Below, piece by piece: positions 1-8,909 of a stretch of 64,000 nucleotides of DNA. A program made the position numbers and the translations under genes. Each line of letters opens with the position of its first letter. The stretch's first letter is position 1. Location of the stretch: NCBI GenBank assembly GCA_964445765.1, contig CAYULD010000003.1, positions 62,001 through 126,000 of the forward strand, in the 5' to 3' direction. This DNA is from JANPLD01 sp964445765. Its GTDB lineage: Bacteria > Pseudomonadota > Alphaproteobacteria > Rickettsiales > UBA8987. Under the pieces are notes generated by a model. The model did not search any database. It had not been told where the DNA came from and saw only the letters and a list, made by a program, of their open reading frames with translations.

Positions 1-449
1 GGTATGGGGATTCCAGCCGAATGTATTTGGTTGGCAAAAAAATTCCAGTAAAAGCATTAAGGCTAACCGAAGTTGCGAGAGATGCGATGATGCTTGGTAT
101 TGAGCAAGTTCGCCCCGGTGCGAGTTTGTGGGATATTGGTAATGCAATTCAAACTTACGCAGAAAAGCAGGGTTTTAGCGTAGTGCGTGATTATTGCGGG
201 CATGGAATAGGCAGGGTTTTTCATACTTCGCCTAATATTGTGCATTACAGAGACGAAAATAACAAAAAAATTATTTTACAAGAGGGAATGTTTTTCACCG
301 TTGAGCCAATGGTTAATGCAGGCAAGGCAGATACAATTCTTTCATTAGCAGATGGTTGGACAGTTACCACCCGTGATAAATCCCTTTCTGCACAATGGGA
401 ACACACTATAGGCGTAACCAATAACGGCTTTGAAATTTTTACGGCTTAA
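1..449 (+). CDS. map: Methionine aminopeptidase, C-terminal part (5' end outside window)
   Basis: This is the last 149 or so codons of a type I methionine aminopeptidase, which removes the initiator Met from nascent proteins in the cytoplasm. The frame is open from base 3, where it reads YGDSSRM, the conserved metal-site region. It therefore starts upstream of the window; the first ATG (base 21) is internal. Visible family features are CGHGIGRVFH with its metal-ligand and catalytic His, EPMVNAG with a ligand Glu, and SAQWEHTIGVT with the final ligand Glu. The gene stops three bases before the convergent end of the next gene. Identification is secure; only the 5' end is missing. Confidence 0.95.
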   Translation, partial: YGDSSRMYLVGKKIPVKALRLTEVARDAMMLGIEQVRPGASLWDIGNAIQTYAEKQGFSVVRDYCGHGIGRVFHTSPNIVHYRDENNKKIILQEGMFFTVEPMVNAGKADTILSLADGWTVTTRDKSLSAQWEHTIGVTNNGFEIFTA

Positions 450-452
450 GGC

Positions 453-3400
453 TTAGGCTCTGTATTGGGCTTTAGGTTTATGAAGTTGAGCCTGAGCTTC
501 CATATATGCTTCTTTTTGTTGTTTTAAAGTTGCTGCGTGCCTTGGGTTAGATTTTCTAATAGATAAATGTGCAACCAAACCAGGAGCATTTTCTCTTAAA
601 TGCGCTTCCATTTTTTCTTCTATAATTGCTTTTTTTGCCTGATACTCAACGCTAAAAGTTATAGTTTCCTTACCCCTAATATAACTCTTTTCTTGGAATG
701 GATTGCCAGCTTGCTCTCTTTCATTAATTTTTGCTTGAATTTCTTGCTCAGTAACTTGTTTTGAAATTTCAACGCATTCTTTATCAAGTTCAAGCTTATT
801 ATCATTAGCTAATTCTAGCTCTAATGTTTTTAGCTGGTTTATATGAAGATGTTTTGAAAATCTTCTTCTAATATGCTCATAACAGTCCTTTGCATCAGAA
901 TTTTTATCAAATATAACCTTAACATTTTTACCATCTGAGTCTTTAATTTTTTGCCCTCTTTCATCCCGTGCATCATCTTCACCAAGGGCAATAGCAACAA
1001 ATTTTGCCATTTGATAGATTTCTTCTTTTGAATTTTCATTTTTTCTTTCTAAGCTTCCATTTTCATTTTTTAAGCCTTTAGCAAAATACTCTGAATCTTT
1101 TAATATGCCTGTAAACTCTTCCATAAATTTATCATCAGTTGCACCTACACAGGCAGCTGCCAAACTTACAAAGGTTTGAAAAGTTGTACTTTTTTTATAA
1201 AAATCTCTAATTTTTTCTTCATTAAATTCTTCTTTTTTGAAGGCTTCTTTTAAGATTTCTCCATATCCTTTTATAACATTTGCATCCCCACCAAATCTTG
1301 CTCCGATGTTATATCCTATCGCGCGGCTAATAACATAATAAGCAGTTAAAAATTCGTGTTCTTTTCTGGAGTCTGGCCTATCAGAAGTATTCATTAGCTT
1401 TGCTTGAAGCATAAGATAATCGTGATACGGATCACCTTTTGCATTTTCGCCAATAGTAATTAAATTTCCTTCTTTATCTACCTTACCCTCAGAATAATCT
1501 TGATAAGGGGATCTTGCACCGCTCAAACCATTAACATCAGTGCCAAAGAATGTTTGGAGATCATTTCCTAATTCAGCCCATATCGCCTCAAAATCACTAA
1601 ATGTTTCATGCTCAGGAGAAAATTGTTCTTTTGTAAATTGAAAATCTCTTTCCTTAACTTGTGAATTAGCAAAAGCCTTATTTTTATCTGATCTTAAAAC
1701 TCTATTTACGCCTTCGCCCTGAAGAGTCATTAAAAACTTAAATTCCACGCCTCTTTTACCTGCAATTGATGATAATTGACGCATAAAATTTATGTTGCCA
1801 CCGCGTTCAGGTGATAAACCACAGCCACCAAAACAAGCAATTTTTGCTCCTTTGAATTCTTTTTTATCTATATTTAAATTCTCTAAATTTACTGGTGGCT
1901 GATGAGGTCTTCTTCCTTCCTCTGCTTCACCAATAAAATTTAATCCCAAGGGTTGATTAGTAACTTTATAATCTTTCAAAACTTCATTTAGAAATTGAGA
2001 TTCTTGATTTCCACTTAAAATATATTCTTTAATATTCTTATTAAAAATAACAACGGAATCACATAGCTCTCTTAAGACATTAAAGGCTTGAGCATTCGCA
2101 GGTGCCCCCCCCCTTTTATGTAAATCACTTGTTCCAAGTAAAAAGCCAATTTCTTCAGATTCTATAAAATGTTTTATTAGAAGTTTTTGGTCATCATTTA
2201 ATCCATCAAAATCTTTTGGATCTGTTTTTAGTAAATCCGATAAATCTTTAATAATTGTATAATTATTTATTTCTTCAACTAGCGGATATAATTTTATATC
2301 TTTAGTTTTAATGCCACTAGCCTGCATTAATCTTAAAGAATTTGCCATATGCTCAACAGATTTTAATTCTGATAGAACAAATTCTTTTACTACCCCTTCA
2401 TCACCTGATTTTTCACCCATATTAGAGTTAGCATAATAAACTAATTTGGCGATGTGATCTATTTTTACTGCATCTCTTGAAAGGGGAATTTTTTCGCCTT
2501 TTTCATCTATTTTTTGCTTGAAATTTTCATATTCAAATAAAGTTTTCGCTTCAGAGTTTTCATCATTTTTTAGTCTGGCACGGATATTTTTTTCATCATC
2601 TAAAAACAAATGATAATTTTCAATTTTTGCATTAGCACCAAAAACTTCAGTAATTTTTGTAGTTAAATCTTGATATGCATCATTGAAAATCTCACCTTCT
2701 TGACGAAGTTGAGGGGCGGCAACATAAGAGCCACATCTTTTTGCTCTTCTAATTATTACATCAAGCTCACTTTTAATTTTTGGATTTTTATCTGCAATTT
2801 CAGTAAGTTTATCAATGACAGATTTTGCTGAAACTATATTTTTTATTCCATCTATATTTTTTTCTTGCTCACCTAATTCCTTTAAGTAATCAACTAGCTC
2901 AGGAACAAAACTATTCTTGGATTTTACAATATTTATTAAATCTGCCCTAACTAGATTTACAAAATCTTTATTTGATAATTTGGTATCTTCAATATCTGTA
3001 TCAATGGTTTTGTTAGGGTTGCCATCTGAATCCTTATTCCAATGCTGAGGAACTACACCATCCTCATCTGAATACCAATTTACTTTTGCAAACTCACTTA
3101 TAACATAACGCGATTCTTCAGTCGTTCTTTTTTTATTAATTTCTTTACTTGGTATTTTTAGATAATCATTTACTTTTTGACTTATTTGCCTTGCGTCTCC
3201 AATAAACAAAGCGTTATCTAGTGCTATAATAGCCTTTGTTGCTTTATGCCCATGGGGGTTTGTAGGGTGGTTAGTTGCAACAATATATATAGGTTCTAGT
3301 TTTGAGGTATCTGTAACTTTAGGGGCTTCTTTTCTCTTAGGCTTACCATCTGTTGATTTAGAATCAATCAATGCAATTTCATCAGAGATCAAATTCATTG

Positions 3401-3608
3401 CAACCAGCAACTTGCCTCTAGTAGAAGTATCACTTTCTTGAATTTTTAGTTTATCCCTTAAGTTTTGAGGGTTTTCATAAAAATCTAATAGTTTTTCATA
3501 TTCGTTAAATAAGGTGAGCAGTTTCTTCCTCTGAGACTTATCTATGGCTGAATTTAAGGTTTCTTCTTTATATTTATTAAAAACTTCTCTGTAACTACTT
3601 CCACTCAT
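453..3608 (-). CDS. Divergent phosphoenolpyruvate-carboxylase-fold protein with altered active site
   Basis: The 1051-residue product (E. coli PEPC has 883) carries the PEPC landmarks in the right order: TNHPTN (His114, equivalent to E. coli His138), SDGNPN near 194-199, LRQEG (Arg302, ~Arg396), PLVEE (Glu445, ~metal ligand Glu506), GTSDLHKRGG (Asp495 and Lys498, ~Asp543 and Lys546), an FGGCGLSPERGG loop at 593-604, LQGE at 629-632, DRPDSR (Arg744, ~Arg699) and SRAIGYNIGAR (Arg762, ~Arg713). The loop matches the usual FHGRGGxxGRGG, but His579 is Gly594 and Arg581 is Cys596, while Arg587 survives as Arg602. Family membership follows from motif order; loss of normal carboxylase activity is inference. 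There is no signal peptide and the C-terminus is charged and coiled-coil-like. A nine-base G run lies in the Lys498 motif. It could be a pseudoenzyme, an enzyme with new chemistry, or a secreted effector. Confidence 0.8.
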   Translation of the reverse strand: MSGSSYREVFNKYKEETLNSAIDKSQRKKLLTLFNEYEKLLDFYENPQNLRDKLKIQESDTSTRGKLLVAMNLISDEIALIDSKSTDGKPKRKEAPKVTDTSKLEPIYIVATNHPTNPHGHKATKAIIALDNALFIGDARQISQKVNDYLKIPSKEINKKRTTEESRYVISEFAKVNWYSDEDGVVPQHWNKDSDGNPNKTIDTDIEDTKLSNKDFVNLVRADLINIVKSKNSFVPELVDYLKELGEQEKNIDGIKNIVSAKSVIDKLTEIADKNPKIKSELDVIIRRAKRCGSYVAAPQLRQEGEIFNDAYQDLTTKITEVFGANAKIENYHLFLDDEKNIRARLKNDENSEAKTLFEYENFKQKIDEKGEKIPLSRDAVKIDHIAKLVYYANSNMGEKSGDEGVVKEFVLSELKSVEHMANSLRLMQASGIKTKDIKLYPLVEEINNYTIIKDLSDLLKTDPKDFDGLNDDQKLLIKHFIESEEIGFLLGTSDLHKRGGAPANAQAFNVLRELCDSVVIFNKNIKEYILSGNQESQFLNEVLKDYKVTNQPLGLNFIGEAEEGRRPHQPPVNLENLNIDKKEFKGAKIACFGGCGLSPERGGNINFMRQLSSIAGKRGVEFKFLMTLQGEGVNRVLRSDKNKAFANSQVKERDFQFTKEQFSPEHETFSDFEAIWAELGNDLQTFFGTDVNGLSGARSPYQDYSEGKVDKEGNLITIGENAKGDPYHDYLMLQAKLMNTSDRPDSRKEHEFLTAYYVISRAIGYNIGARFGGDANVIKGYGEILKEAFKKEEFNEEKIRDFYKKSTTFQTFVSLAAACVGATDDKFMEEFTGILKDSEYFAKGLKNENGSLERKNENSKEEIYQMAKFVAIALGEDDARDERGQKIKDSDGKNVKVIFDKNSDAKDCYEHIRRRFSKHLHINQLKTLELELANDNKLELDKECVEISKQVTEQEIQAKINEREQAGNPFQEKSYIRGKETITFSVEYQAKKAIIEEKMEAHLRENAPGLVAHLSIRKSNPRHAATLKQQKEAYMEAQAQLHKPKAQYRA
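2105..2113 (-). repeat. G9 homopolymer inside the PEPC-like gene
   Basis: Nine consecutive C on the plus strand (G on the coding strand) encode the Arg-Gly-Gly after Lys498. A G/C run this long stands out in such AT-rich DNA and is prone to slipped-strand frameshifting. The frame is intact in this assembly. It may be a contingency tract or only a chance run. Confidence 0.8.
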
Positions 3609-3946
3609 TAATTCACACTTAAATTATTATTTTCAATTATTACAATAATTCATAAACATTAACAAAACATTAACAAATTAATAAAAATTGCAATATCTTA
3701 AATTAATTTAATATGCTTTTAATTGTGCTTATAAAATGAATGGAATAGGAATAGCAATAGGTTTAAGGATTATAAATTAGCTATTCACAAAGCTATGCTT
3801 AGGGCAGGATTTAATTTTTATCATCGTTTGAGATTATGGCGGTGAGCAGGGTTGGCAATTTAGAACTACTCGCCAGTGTTAGAGGTTGATAAGTAAGAGA
3901 AAGTTGATATGGTTATTAAATTGTAACTTATATTTTGAATAAGATT
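3609..3946. other. 338-bp intergenic stretch, no gene recognised
   Basis: This stretch separates the PEPC-like gene from the 660-aa gene upstream of it on the same strand. It is very AT-rich near 3610-3720, with repeated ACATTAACA-type words, and more mixed near 3800-3890. Short open stretches on the plus strand (for example 3739-3780 and 3836-3889) have no ribosome-binding site or recognisable product. The AT-rich half probably holds the promoter of the PEPC-like gene, but no hexamer pair is convincing. Confidence 0.4.
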
Positions 3947-5929
3947 TTAGTGTACAAATCCAGCTTTTGATAATTTTTGTTTTGCATCTACAAATATATT
4001 ATATGAATCAACATTAGCTAATTTATCATACTCCACACCACCATCTACATCTGAAGAAAATAGCGTATCCACTATTATATCCCAATCACTGATACCATAA
4101 GCTGCACCAAGCCTCTTTGCATAATCTGCATCATTGTTAAAGGCTGTTCTAATTTTAGCTATTTCCTCTGCAGTAAATGTAATGGCTTCAGTTTGTTGAG
4201 TTTGCTTTAGTCCATTCTTAGATTTATTTGGATTAACTTCTAGTGAAATTGTTTCTATTCCCATTGCATCAATTAAAGCTTTTTGGGCTACAGCTTCTGT
4301 ATAATTAATTATTGTAGCTGAACTATCATTTTCAAGTTGAAAAACTTTTTTGGTAACTTCTTCCCATCCTTCAATGTTTTTTATTTTCCCAAATCTGATT
4401 ATTGCATCAAAATTATTTTGGAAGGCTGTTCTTATCGCTCTTGCCTCATCTTTAGTAATGATTATTTCCCCATTTGCCTCATTTTGTAGGGATTGAGTAA
4501 TACTAACCCCAGCTTTTTCAAGCTCTGCATTGGTTAAAGTGCTTGCAGAATTTAGAGAAACTTGGTCAGAATCGTAAAAGTAATTTGCTTGCGGTGCACT
4601 ATCTTTATAAATACCAAAAATTAATAATGCTTTATCAATAAAGCCTTGAGGGCTCATCCAAGCATCAAGAGCCATTAAAACCTTTGCATCATTATCACCA
4701 AAAAGCCATAATAAAAATTTACCAATCCAAGTATCTCTCCATTCTGCAGTCTTATTATTTACAAAATCTTTATCTCTTTTTTTGATAAGCTCTTCAGCAG
4801 GAGCATAGTAATTTGCCCCACAAGCCACTTGTCCAAAAATTTGTTTTTCATTTGCCTGAACTTCTGTTCCATCCTCTAATTTAAGAGTGAAATATCCAAC
4901 CCCATTAATGCTGAAATCTGGCTTTAAATTTGCCATATCAGTTATAATTCTAGGCAAGGTTTTTGTCTTACTAAAAAATCTCTCACCACCGGGTTTATCT
5001 CCATTTTCGTTATAAAATAACTCTAACCCGTGAAGCCTATTGCCATCTTTGTAAACTAAAACATCATTCCCCGGAATAGCGAGAGGCAAATCTGTTAAAT
5101 CCAAAAATTCATCATTACCAAGTGATGTTCTGGCATTTTGCAAAAGGTTGAAGGCATCTTCTGTAATAAGGCCAGTATTTTTAAGGGTAGTTGGCTTAAT
5201 TATATTTTCGTAAAAATCAAGAATCATTCCAGCTTGGAATATCCTAGTATTTGAATCTTGTTTGCCAGCTGCAACACTTCTTAGTTCTGCCAATTTTTGC
5301 TGATAATCAGAATATGTTAGACCCGCAAGAGCTTGTGCATTAGCTTCAAGAGTCTTGGCTCTTGCTTGTGCTTCTATTATTTTTTTCTGCTCATCAGTTT
5401 CTGCTTTTTTAAGCCTAATTTGCTGATCTGTTTTCTTTTCATCAGCATAAATTTCTAAATTAGTTTTCTTTTCATCCCTTTTAGCTTGCTCTTCAGTTAG
5501 CTTTTCTTCCTGTGCAGCTCTTTCTTGAGTTTCCGCCCTTTTTCTTTTTTTATCTTCTTCAGTATCAGCGATTCCTTTAATTATAGCACTTAGTGCTTGT
5601 TCTTTCTCGGCAACAATTGCGTAAACCGTTTTGTCAATAGATGCCTTAGCATTTTTGTAATCTTCATCAATCCAGCTACCGACCTTTCCATAACCTTGAA
5701 TAAACTCATCCGCTTTAGCGGCAATCCATCTTGCTTTAGCTAACTCTTTTTGTGCTTTAGTTATAGCATCAGGGGCATTTCGTATTGCATCATCAAAAAA
5801 ATCACTTGCTTGTCTATCTATATTCAATTTTGCAGTTGACCATGCATCACCAAAAACACCTCCTGATCCAATGTCCTGAAATTGCTGTTGAAGGCCTATT
5901 TGTCTTAAAAACTGAAATTCATTTATCAT
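3947..5929 (-). CDS. Unrecognised 660-aa coiled-coil protein with C-terminal internal repeat
   Basis: I do not recognise this protein. Residues about 105-205 are a highly charged Lys/Glu/Gln-rich coiled coil. The central part (about 240-450) is mixed and globular-looking, with a WRDTWIGKFLLWLFGD segment. The C-terminal third holds two related units of about 42 residues near 491-532 and 585-626, both carrying the core IRTAFxNxxDxxxRxG followed by a Trp about 10 residues later. A looser Ala/Glu-rich stretch precedes each unit, so the real unit may be about 90 residues. No signal peptide or clear membrane helix is visible. It lies between the PEPC-like gene and the 858-aa gene on the same strand, 71 bp downstream of the latter, so cotranscription is plausible. 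Function is unknown. Confidence 0.7.
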   Translation of the reverse strand: MINEFQFLRQIGLQQQFQDIGSGGVFGDAWSTAKLNIDRQASDFFDDAIRNAPDAITKAQKELAKARWIAAKADEFIQGYGKVGSWIDEDYKNAKASIDKTVYAIVAEKEQALSAIIKGIADTEEDKKRKRAETQERAAQEEKLTEEQAKRDEKKTNLEIYADEKKTDQQIRLKKAETDEQKKIIEAQARAKTLEANAQALAGLTYSDYQQKLAELRSVAAGKQDSNTRIFQAGMILDFYENIIKPTTLKNTGLITEDAFNLLQNARTSLGNDEFLDLTDLPLAIPGNDVLVYKDGNRLHGLELFYNENGDKPGGERFFSKTKTLPRIITDMANLKPDFSINGVGYFTLKLEDGTEVQANEKQIFGQVACGANYYAPAEELIKKRDKDFVNNKTAEWRDTWIGKFLLWLFGDNDAKVLMALDAWMSPQGFIDKALLIFGIYKDSAPQANYFYDSDQVSLNSASTLTNAELEKAGVSITQSLQNEANGEIIITKDEARAIRTAFQNNFDAIIRFGKIKNIEGWEEVTKKVFQLENDSSATIINYTEAVAQKALIDAMGIETISLEVNPNKSKNGLKQTQQTEAITFTAEEIAKIRTAFNNDADYAKRLGAAYGISDWDIIVDTLFSSDVDGGVEYDKLANVDSYNIFVDAKQKLSKAGFVH

Positions 5930-6000
5930 ATAGAATTAAACCTATTTGGTTACACTTTTTATTATAACATAATTTTATTAAAAATCGTTAAGTAATTTTT

Positions 6001-8577
6001 TTAATTTCCTTCTAGAGTTCTACCTTTCAAGATATTTTTTTTGGCAGGCTGAGCTTCATCAGCTTTTACTTTTGTTGATGGAGTGTTATCATTTGATGTT
6101 TTTGCTGGCCTTCCCTTTATAACTTTTCCAGTTGATGTTTTTATAATTGTGCCACTTTGTTCAGTTTTACCACTATCAGATTTAGATTCCAATTTAATAG
6201 GGTTAGTTTTAGCAGTATCAACTTTATTAGATTTGATAGAATCAGAAACTGATGGACTATTCTCTAGAATTGGAGCTACAGGAGTGTTATTTCTGTTTGC
6301 CGAAGTATCCACCATTCCAACGCTTGGATCATTAGTGTTATTAATTGGTTCTGAGCTATATTTTTTAATTAACATATTTGCAACTCCAGCGATCGCTGTA
6401 ACGCCTATTGCTAAGCCATAAATTACTTTTGCAGTTCTTGAGGTTAATGCTCTTGTTATTTTTGAAAAAGTAATTTTAGAAGTTTTGCCATCTTCTATTT
6501 CTATTTTTGCACCAGATCTGAATTCTTCTAAACGCGCTAGGAACTTTCTATTTTCTGTAGCATTTTCCACAGCTCTTGAATTTGCTTTATCCCTCATCTC
6601 CTCCAGTTCGCGCTCATGCTGAGCACCAAGATTACTTACAGCTTGATAATTAACTGCAAGATCACCATCTTTTCCAAGCAGGCCTTCTTTGTGCATTTTA
6701 TAGATTGTTCTAATAGGCTCATCTTCACCAAACATTATCTTTGACATTAGAGCAAGTTGCATATGTCTAGAATCACGAGCTTTAAAGTCATAATGGGTTC
6801 TTAGATTTCCTCTTGGAACATCTCTAAGAGATTTTATCGGGTGAAGCTCTGTATAATCTTCTGGCTTAAGATTTTTTAGCTTTGAGAAATGCTCTTTGCC
6901 ATCTTCCCCTAAGGTGTTTTTAATACCACCCATATGAACGGCCATTTCTAAAAAGTTAAATAGCTCAGTAAATGTTGCGGTTGTAACGCCATACTTTTCC
7001 CATTCCCTCATATTTTGAGGATTTGAAGTATGGAAATTGATAAATTGCTCAAATGCTAAAAGATAATTCTTTTGCGTTTTTTCACCGATAAAATCTCTCG
7101 CTCTAATAGCCCCACTTTCACCTAAAAACCTTTGCGAGTGTGAGCCATGCTCTTTTATACCAGTTACATATAATTCATGAGAAATTGTGAAAGGTAGGTA
7201 TTCATTTTTTTCCCAAGCATAATTCATTGTATCACAAAAATGCCCAAATCTTTCAACAAGTTTTCTAAGATTATTCAAAAACCATTGTCCTGCAGGGCTG
7301 GCTTCTGTTGTGTGATCAGTTTTAGAGCTTATCGGCACTACAGTAGTATTCCCAAATAATATTGATGAGAACCCTGCACCGTCATTGTCATCTGCTGTAA
7401 CAAAGGAATAAGCATGAATAACCCTTTGCCCACCAAAACGCCAACAATCTTTATACTCAATAAGGTTGAATACCATATCGGTGTCTTGAGTTGGATTCCA
7501 AAGAGCTGGGTGTTTATTATCAAAGCCAATTCTTTGAGAATATTCAGCCGCACCAACTTGATCAGCTAAAACATTATAAACTAAATTAACGCCATTTATT
7601 GGTTCACCAAAATTAGCAATCATATCAGCACCATAAGAACCTAGTAATTCTCTGTTTCTATTGTTTTCTTGCACTGATTCATAAAGCCTACTCATAGCAA
7701 CTGAAAGCTCACCATTATTATAGGCATTCTCCATAACCTTAAAAGTATCTTGGTACAACCCTAACTCTGTCATAGCCTTTCTATGTTCAGGAGATAACAC
7801 ACCTTCATCAAAAAATTCTTTTTTTACAATTTCAAGCAATGGATCTATATGTCTTTCTAAAGAAGTTTTTAACTGAGCCTCTGTAAAACTATCTATAAAA
7901 GCATTTGATGTATCAATCCTTTCTATTGCACCTCTTATTTTTGCTATTTCTGGATTTTTGGATAGGGCAATTATAAAATCCCCCCTAAATTGACTTACAC
8001 CAGAAGCTATAATTTCGGCATCTTCTGGGTTTGGAACAGATTTAAAAAACTCTTTGTAAGCTAGTGCTTGGCTAGGCGTTAAGTTTGCAACATTCAAATT
8101 AGCAAAGTTTTCCTTGCAAAAACCATCAACAGCAGAGCTTCCATTTTGATTAGACAAATCAATTTTTGCCAATTCTTCTTCAATTTTCTTTATTTTCCCA
8201 TTTGCTAATGCAATTTTTAACTCTTTAGTCCTATTTAGTAGGGCATCTTTAAGTTCATCTGGTGTATGAACTACTATACCAGCTTCTTTATACGCCCCTA
8301 GAAGTTGGCTCATGTAATCGTATGTAGATGATGTTTGCCTTCCAGAACCAGCTACTGTTATATTTTGACGAGGTGTAAGGCCTAAGGTTCCGGTTAACAC
8401 TTTTGCCGCTTCTTCAGCTGGGCCACCTAGGATATCTTTTTTAAACAAGTTAACAGCAATCATAGGCACCGCTAACTTCAAATATATCCAGTTTGCCCTA
8501 ATTATATTTGGTATATATCTTAGTTTAAAAGCATTTCTTTGCTCTGAAGTTTCTAATATAAATTTTTGAACTGCCAT
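6001..8577 (-). CDS. Unrecognised 858-aa protein with one C-terminal membrane segment and disordered tail
   Basis: I do not recognise this protein. Residues 1 to about 715 look like a large soluble alpha-helical domain, with a polar, aromatic-rich core around 345-560 containing several His, Trp and Gly positions. One likely transmembrane helix follows near residues 735-755 (YGLAIGVTAIAGVANMLI). The last 100 or so residues are Ser/Thr/Pro/Asn/Lys-rich and probably disordered, with two similar short motifs, IKGRPAK and LKGRTLEG. A hydrophobic stretch at about 29-45 could be a second membrane contact. It lies 41 bp downstream of the 92-aa gene and 71 bp upstream of the 660-aa gene, all on the minus strand. 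The layout suggests a membrane-anchored protein with an exposed tail; direction of insertion and role are unknown. Confidence 0.7.
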   Translation of the reverse strand: MAVQKFILETSEQRNAFKLRYIPNIIRANWIYLKLAVPMIAVNLFKKDILGGPAEEAAKVLTGTLGLTPRQNITVAGSGRQTSSTYDYMSQLLGAYKEAGIVVHTPDELKDALLNRTKELKIALANGKIKKIEEELAKIDLSNQNGSSAVDGFCKENFANLNVANLTPSQALAYKEFFKSVPNPEDAEIIASGVSQFRGDFIIALSKNPEIAKIRGAIERIDTSNAFIDSFTEAQLKTSLERHIDPLLEIVKKEFFDEGVLSPEHRKAMTELGLYQDTFKVMENAYNNGELSVAMSRLYESVQENNRNRELLGSYGADMIANFGEPINGVNLVYNVLADQVGAAEYSQRIGFDNKHPALWNPTQDTDMVFNLIEYKDCWRFGGQRVIHAYSFVTADDNDGAGFSSILFGNTTVVPISSKTDHTTEASPAGQWFLNNLRKLVERFGHFCDTMNYAWEKNEYLPFTISHELYVTGIKEHGSHSQRFLGESGAIRARDFIGEKTQKNYLLAFEQFINFHTSNPQNMREWEKYGVTTATFTELFNFLEMAVHMGGIKNTLGEDGKEHFSKLKNLKPEDYTELHPIKSLRDVPRGNLRTHYDFKARDSRHMQLALMSKIMFGEDEPIRTIYKMHKEGLLGKDGDLAVNYQAVSNLGAQHERELEEMRDKANSRAVENATENRKFLARLEEFRSGAKIEIEDGKTSKITFSKITRALTSRTAKVIYGLAIGVTAIAGVANMLIKKYSSEPINNTNDPSVGMVDTSANRNNTPVAPILENSPSVSDSIKSNKVDTAKTNPIKLESKSDSGKTEQSGTIIKTSTGKVIKGRPAKTSNDNTPSTKVKADEAQPAKKNILKGRTLEGN

Positions 8578-8618
8578 ATAAAAATATTATCTGTAAATAA
8601 ATTGAAAAGTTTTATTTA

Positions 8619-8897
8619 TTACCCTTCTAACTTACCAAACACCTCATCTATAAACATTTTCTCAAAATCGGCTTCTTTGTCACCATACCCAGAGAATAAA
8701 ACTGTTCCCCAATCTTCAAAATTAATAGGCCCAGATTGATAGGCGACGATAAAATCATCAACTTTCATCTCATCCATCATAAGAAATAAATAACATTCAT
8801 TGCCTTCATCATCCTCGTAAACGATTTTGCGGACGCTGAAACCTCTTTCTTTTATAATTTGTTTCACTTTATCTAATTTATATTGGTTTGGGTTCAT
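8619..8897 (-). CDS. Small acidic hypothetical protein (92 aa)
   Basis: This is a short soluble protein with many Asp and Glu residues, a likely alpha/beta fold and no signal peptide or membrane helix. I cannot name a family. It begins with MNPNQYKLDKVKQII and ends in FGKLEG. Its start codon lies 12 bp after the stop of the upstream 248-aa gene, so the two are probably cotranscribed and possibly coupled. Its size and acidity would suit a chaperone or immunity-type partner for one of the large neighbours, but that is only an inference from context. Confidence 0.6.
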   Translation of the reverse strand: MNPNQYKLDKVKQIIKERGFSVRKIVYEDDEGNECYLFLMMDEMKVDDFIVAYQSGPINFEDWGTVLFSGYGDKEADFEKMFIDEVFGKLEG

Positions 8898-8909
8898 AAG
8901 TTAAAATTG

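Noticed and set aside
6083..6421. Plus-strand 112-codon frame inside the 858-aa gene
   Set aside because: It is antisense to the disordered tail and membrane helix. Its Leu/Val richness is the complement of the Ser/Asn/Lys codons.
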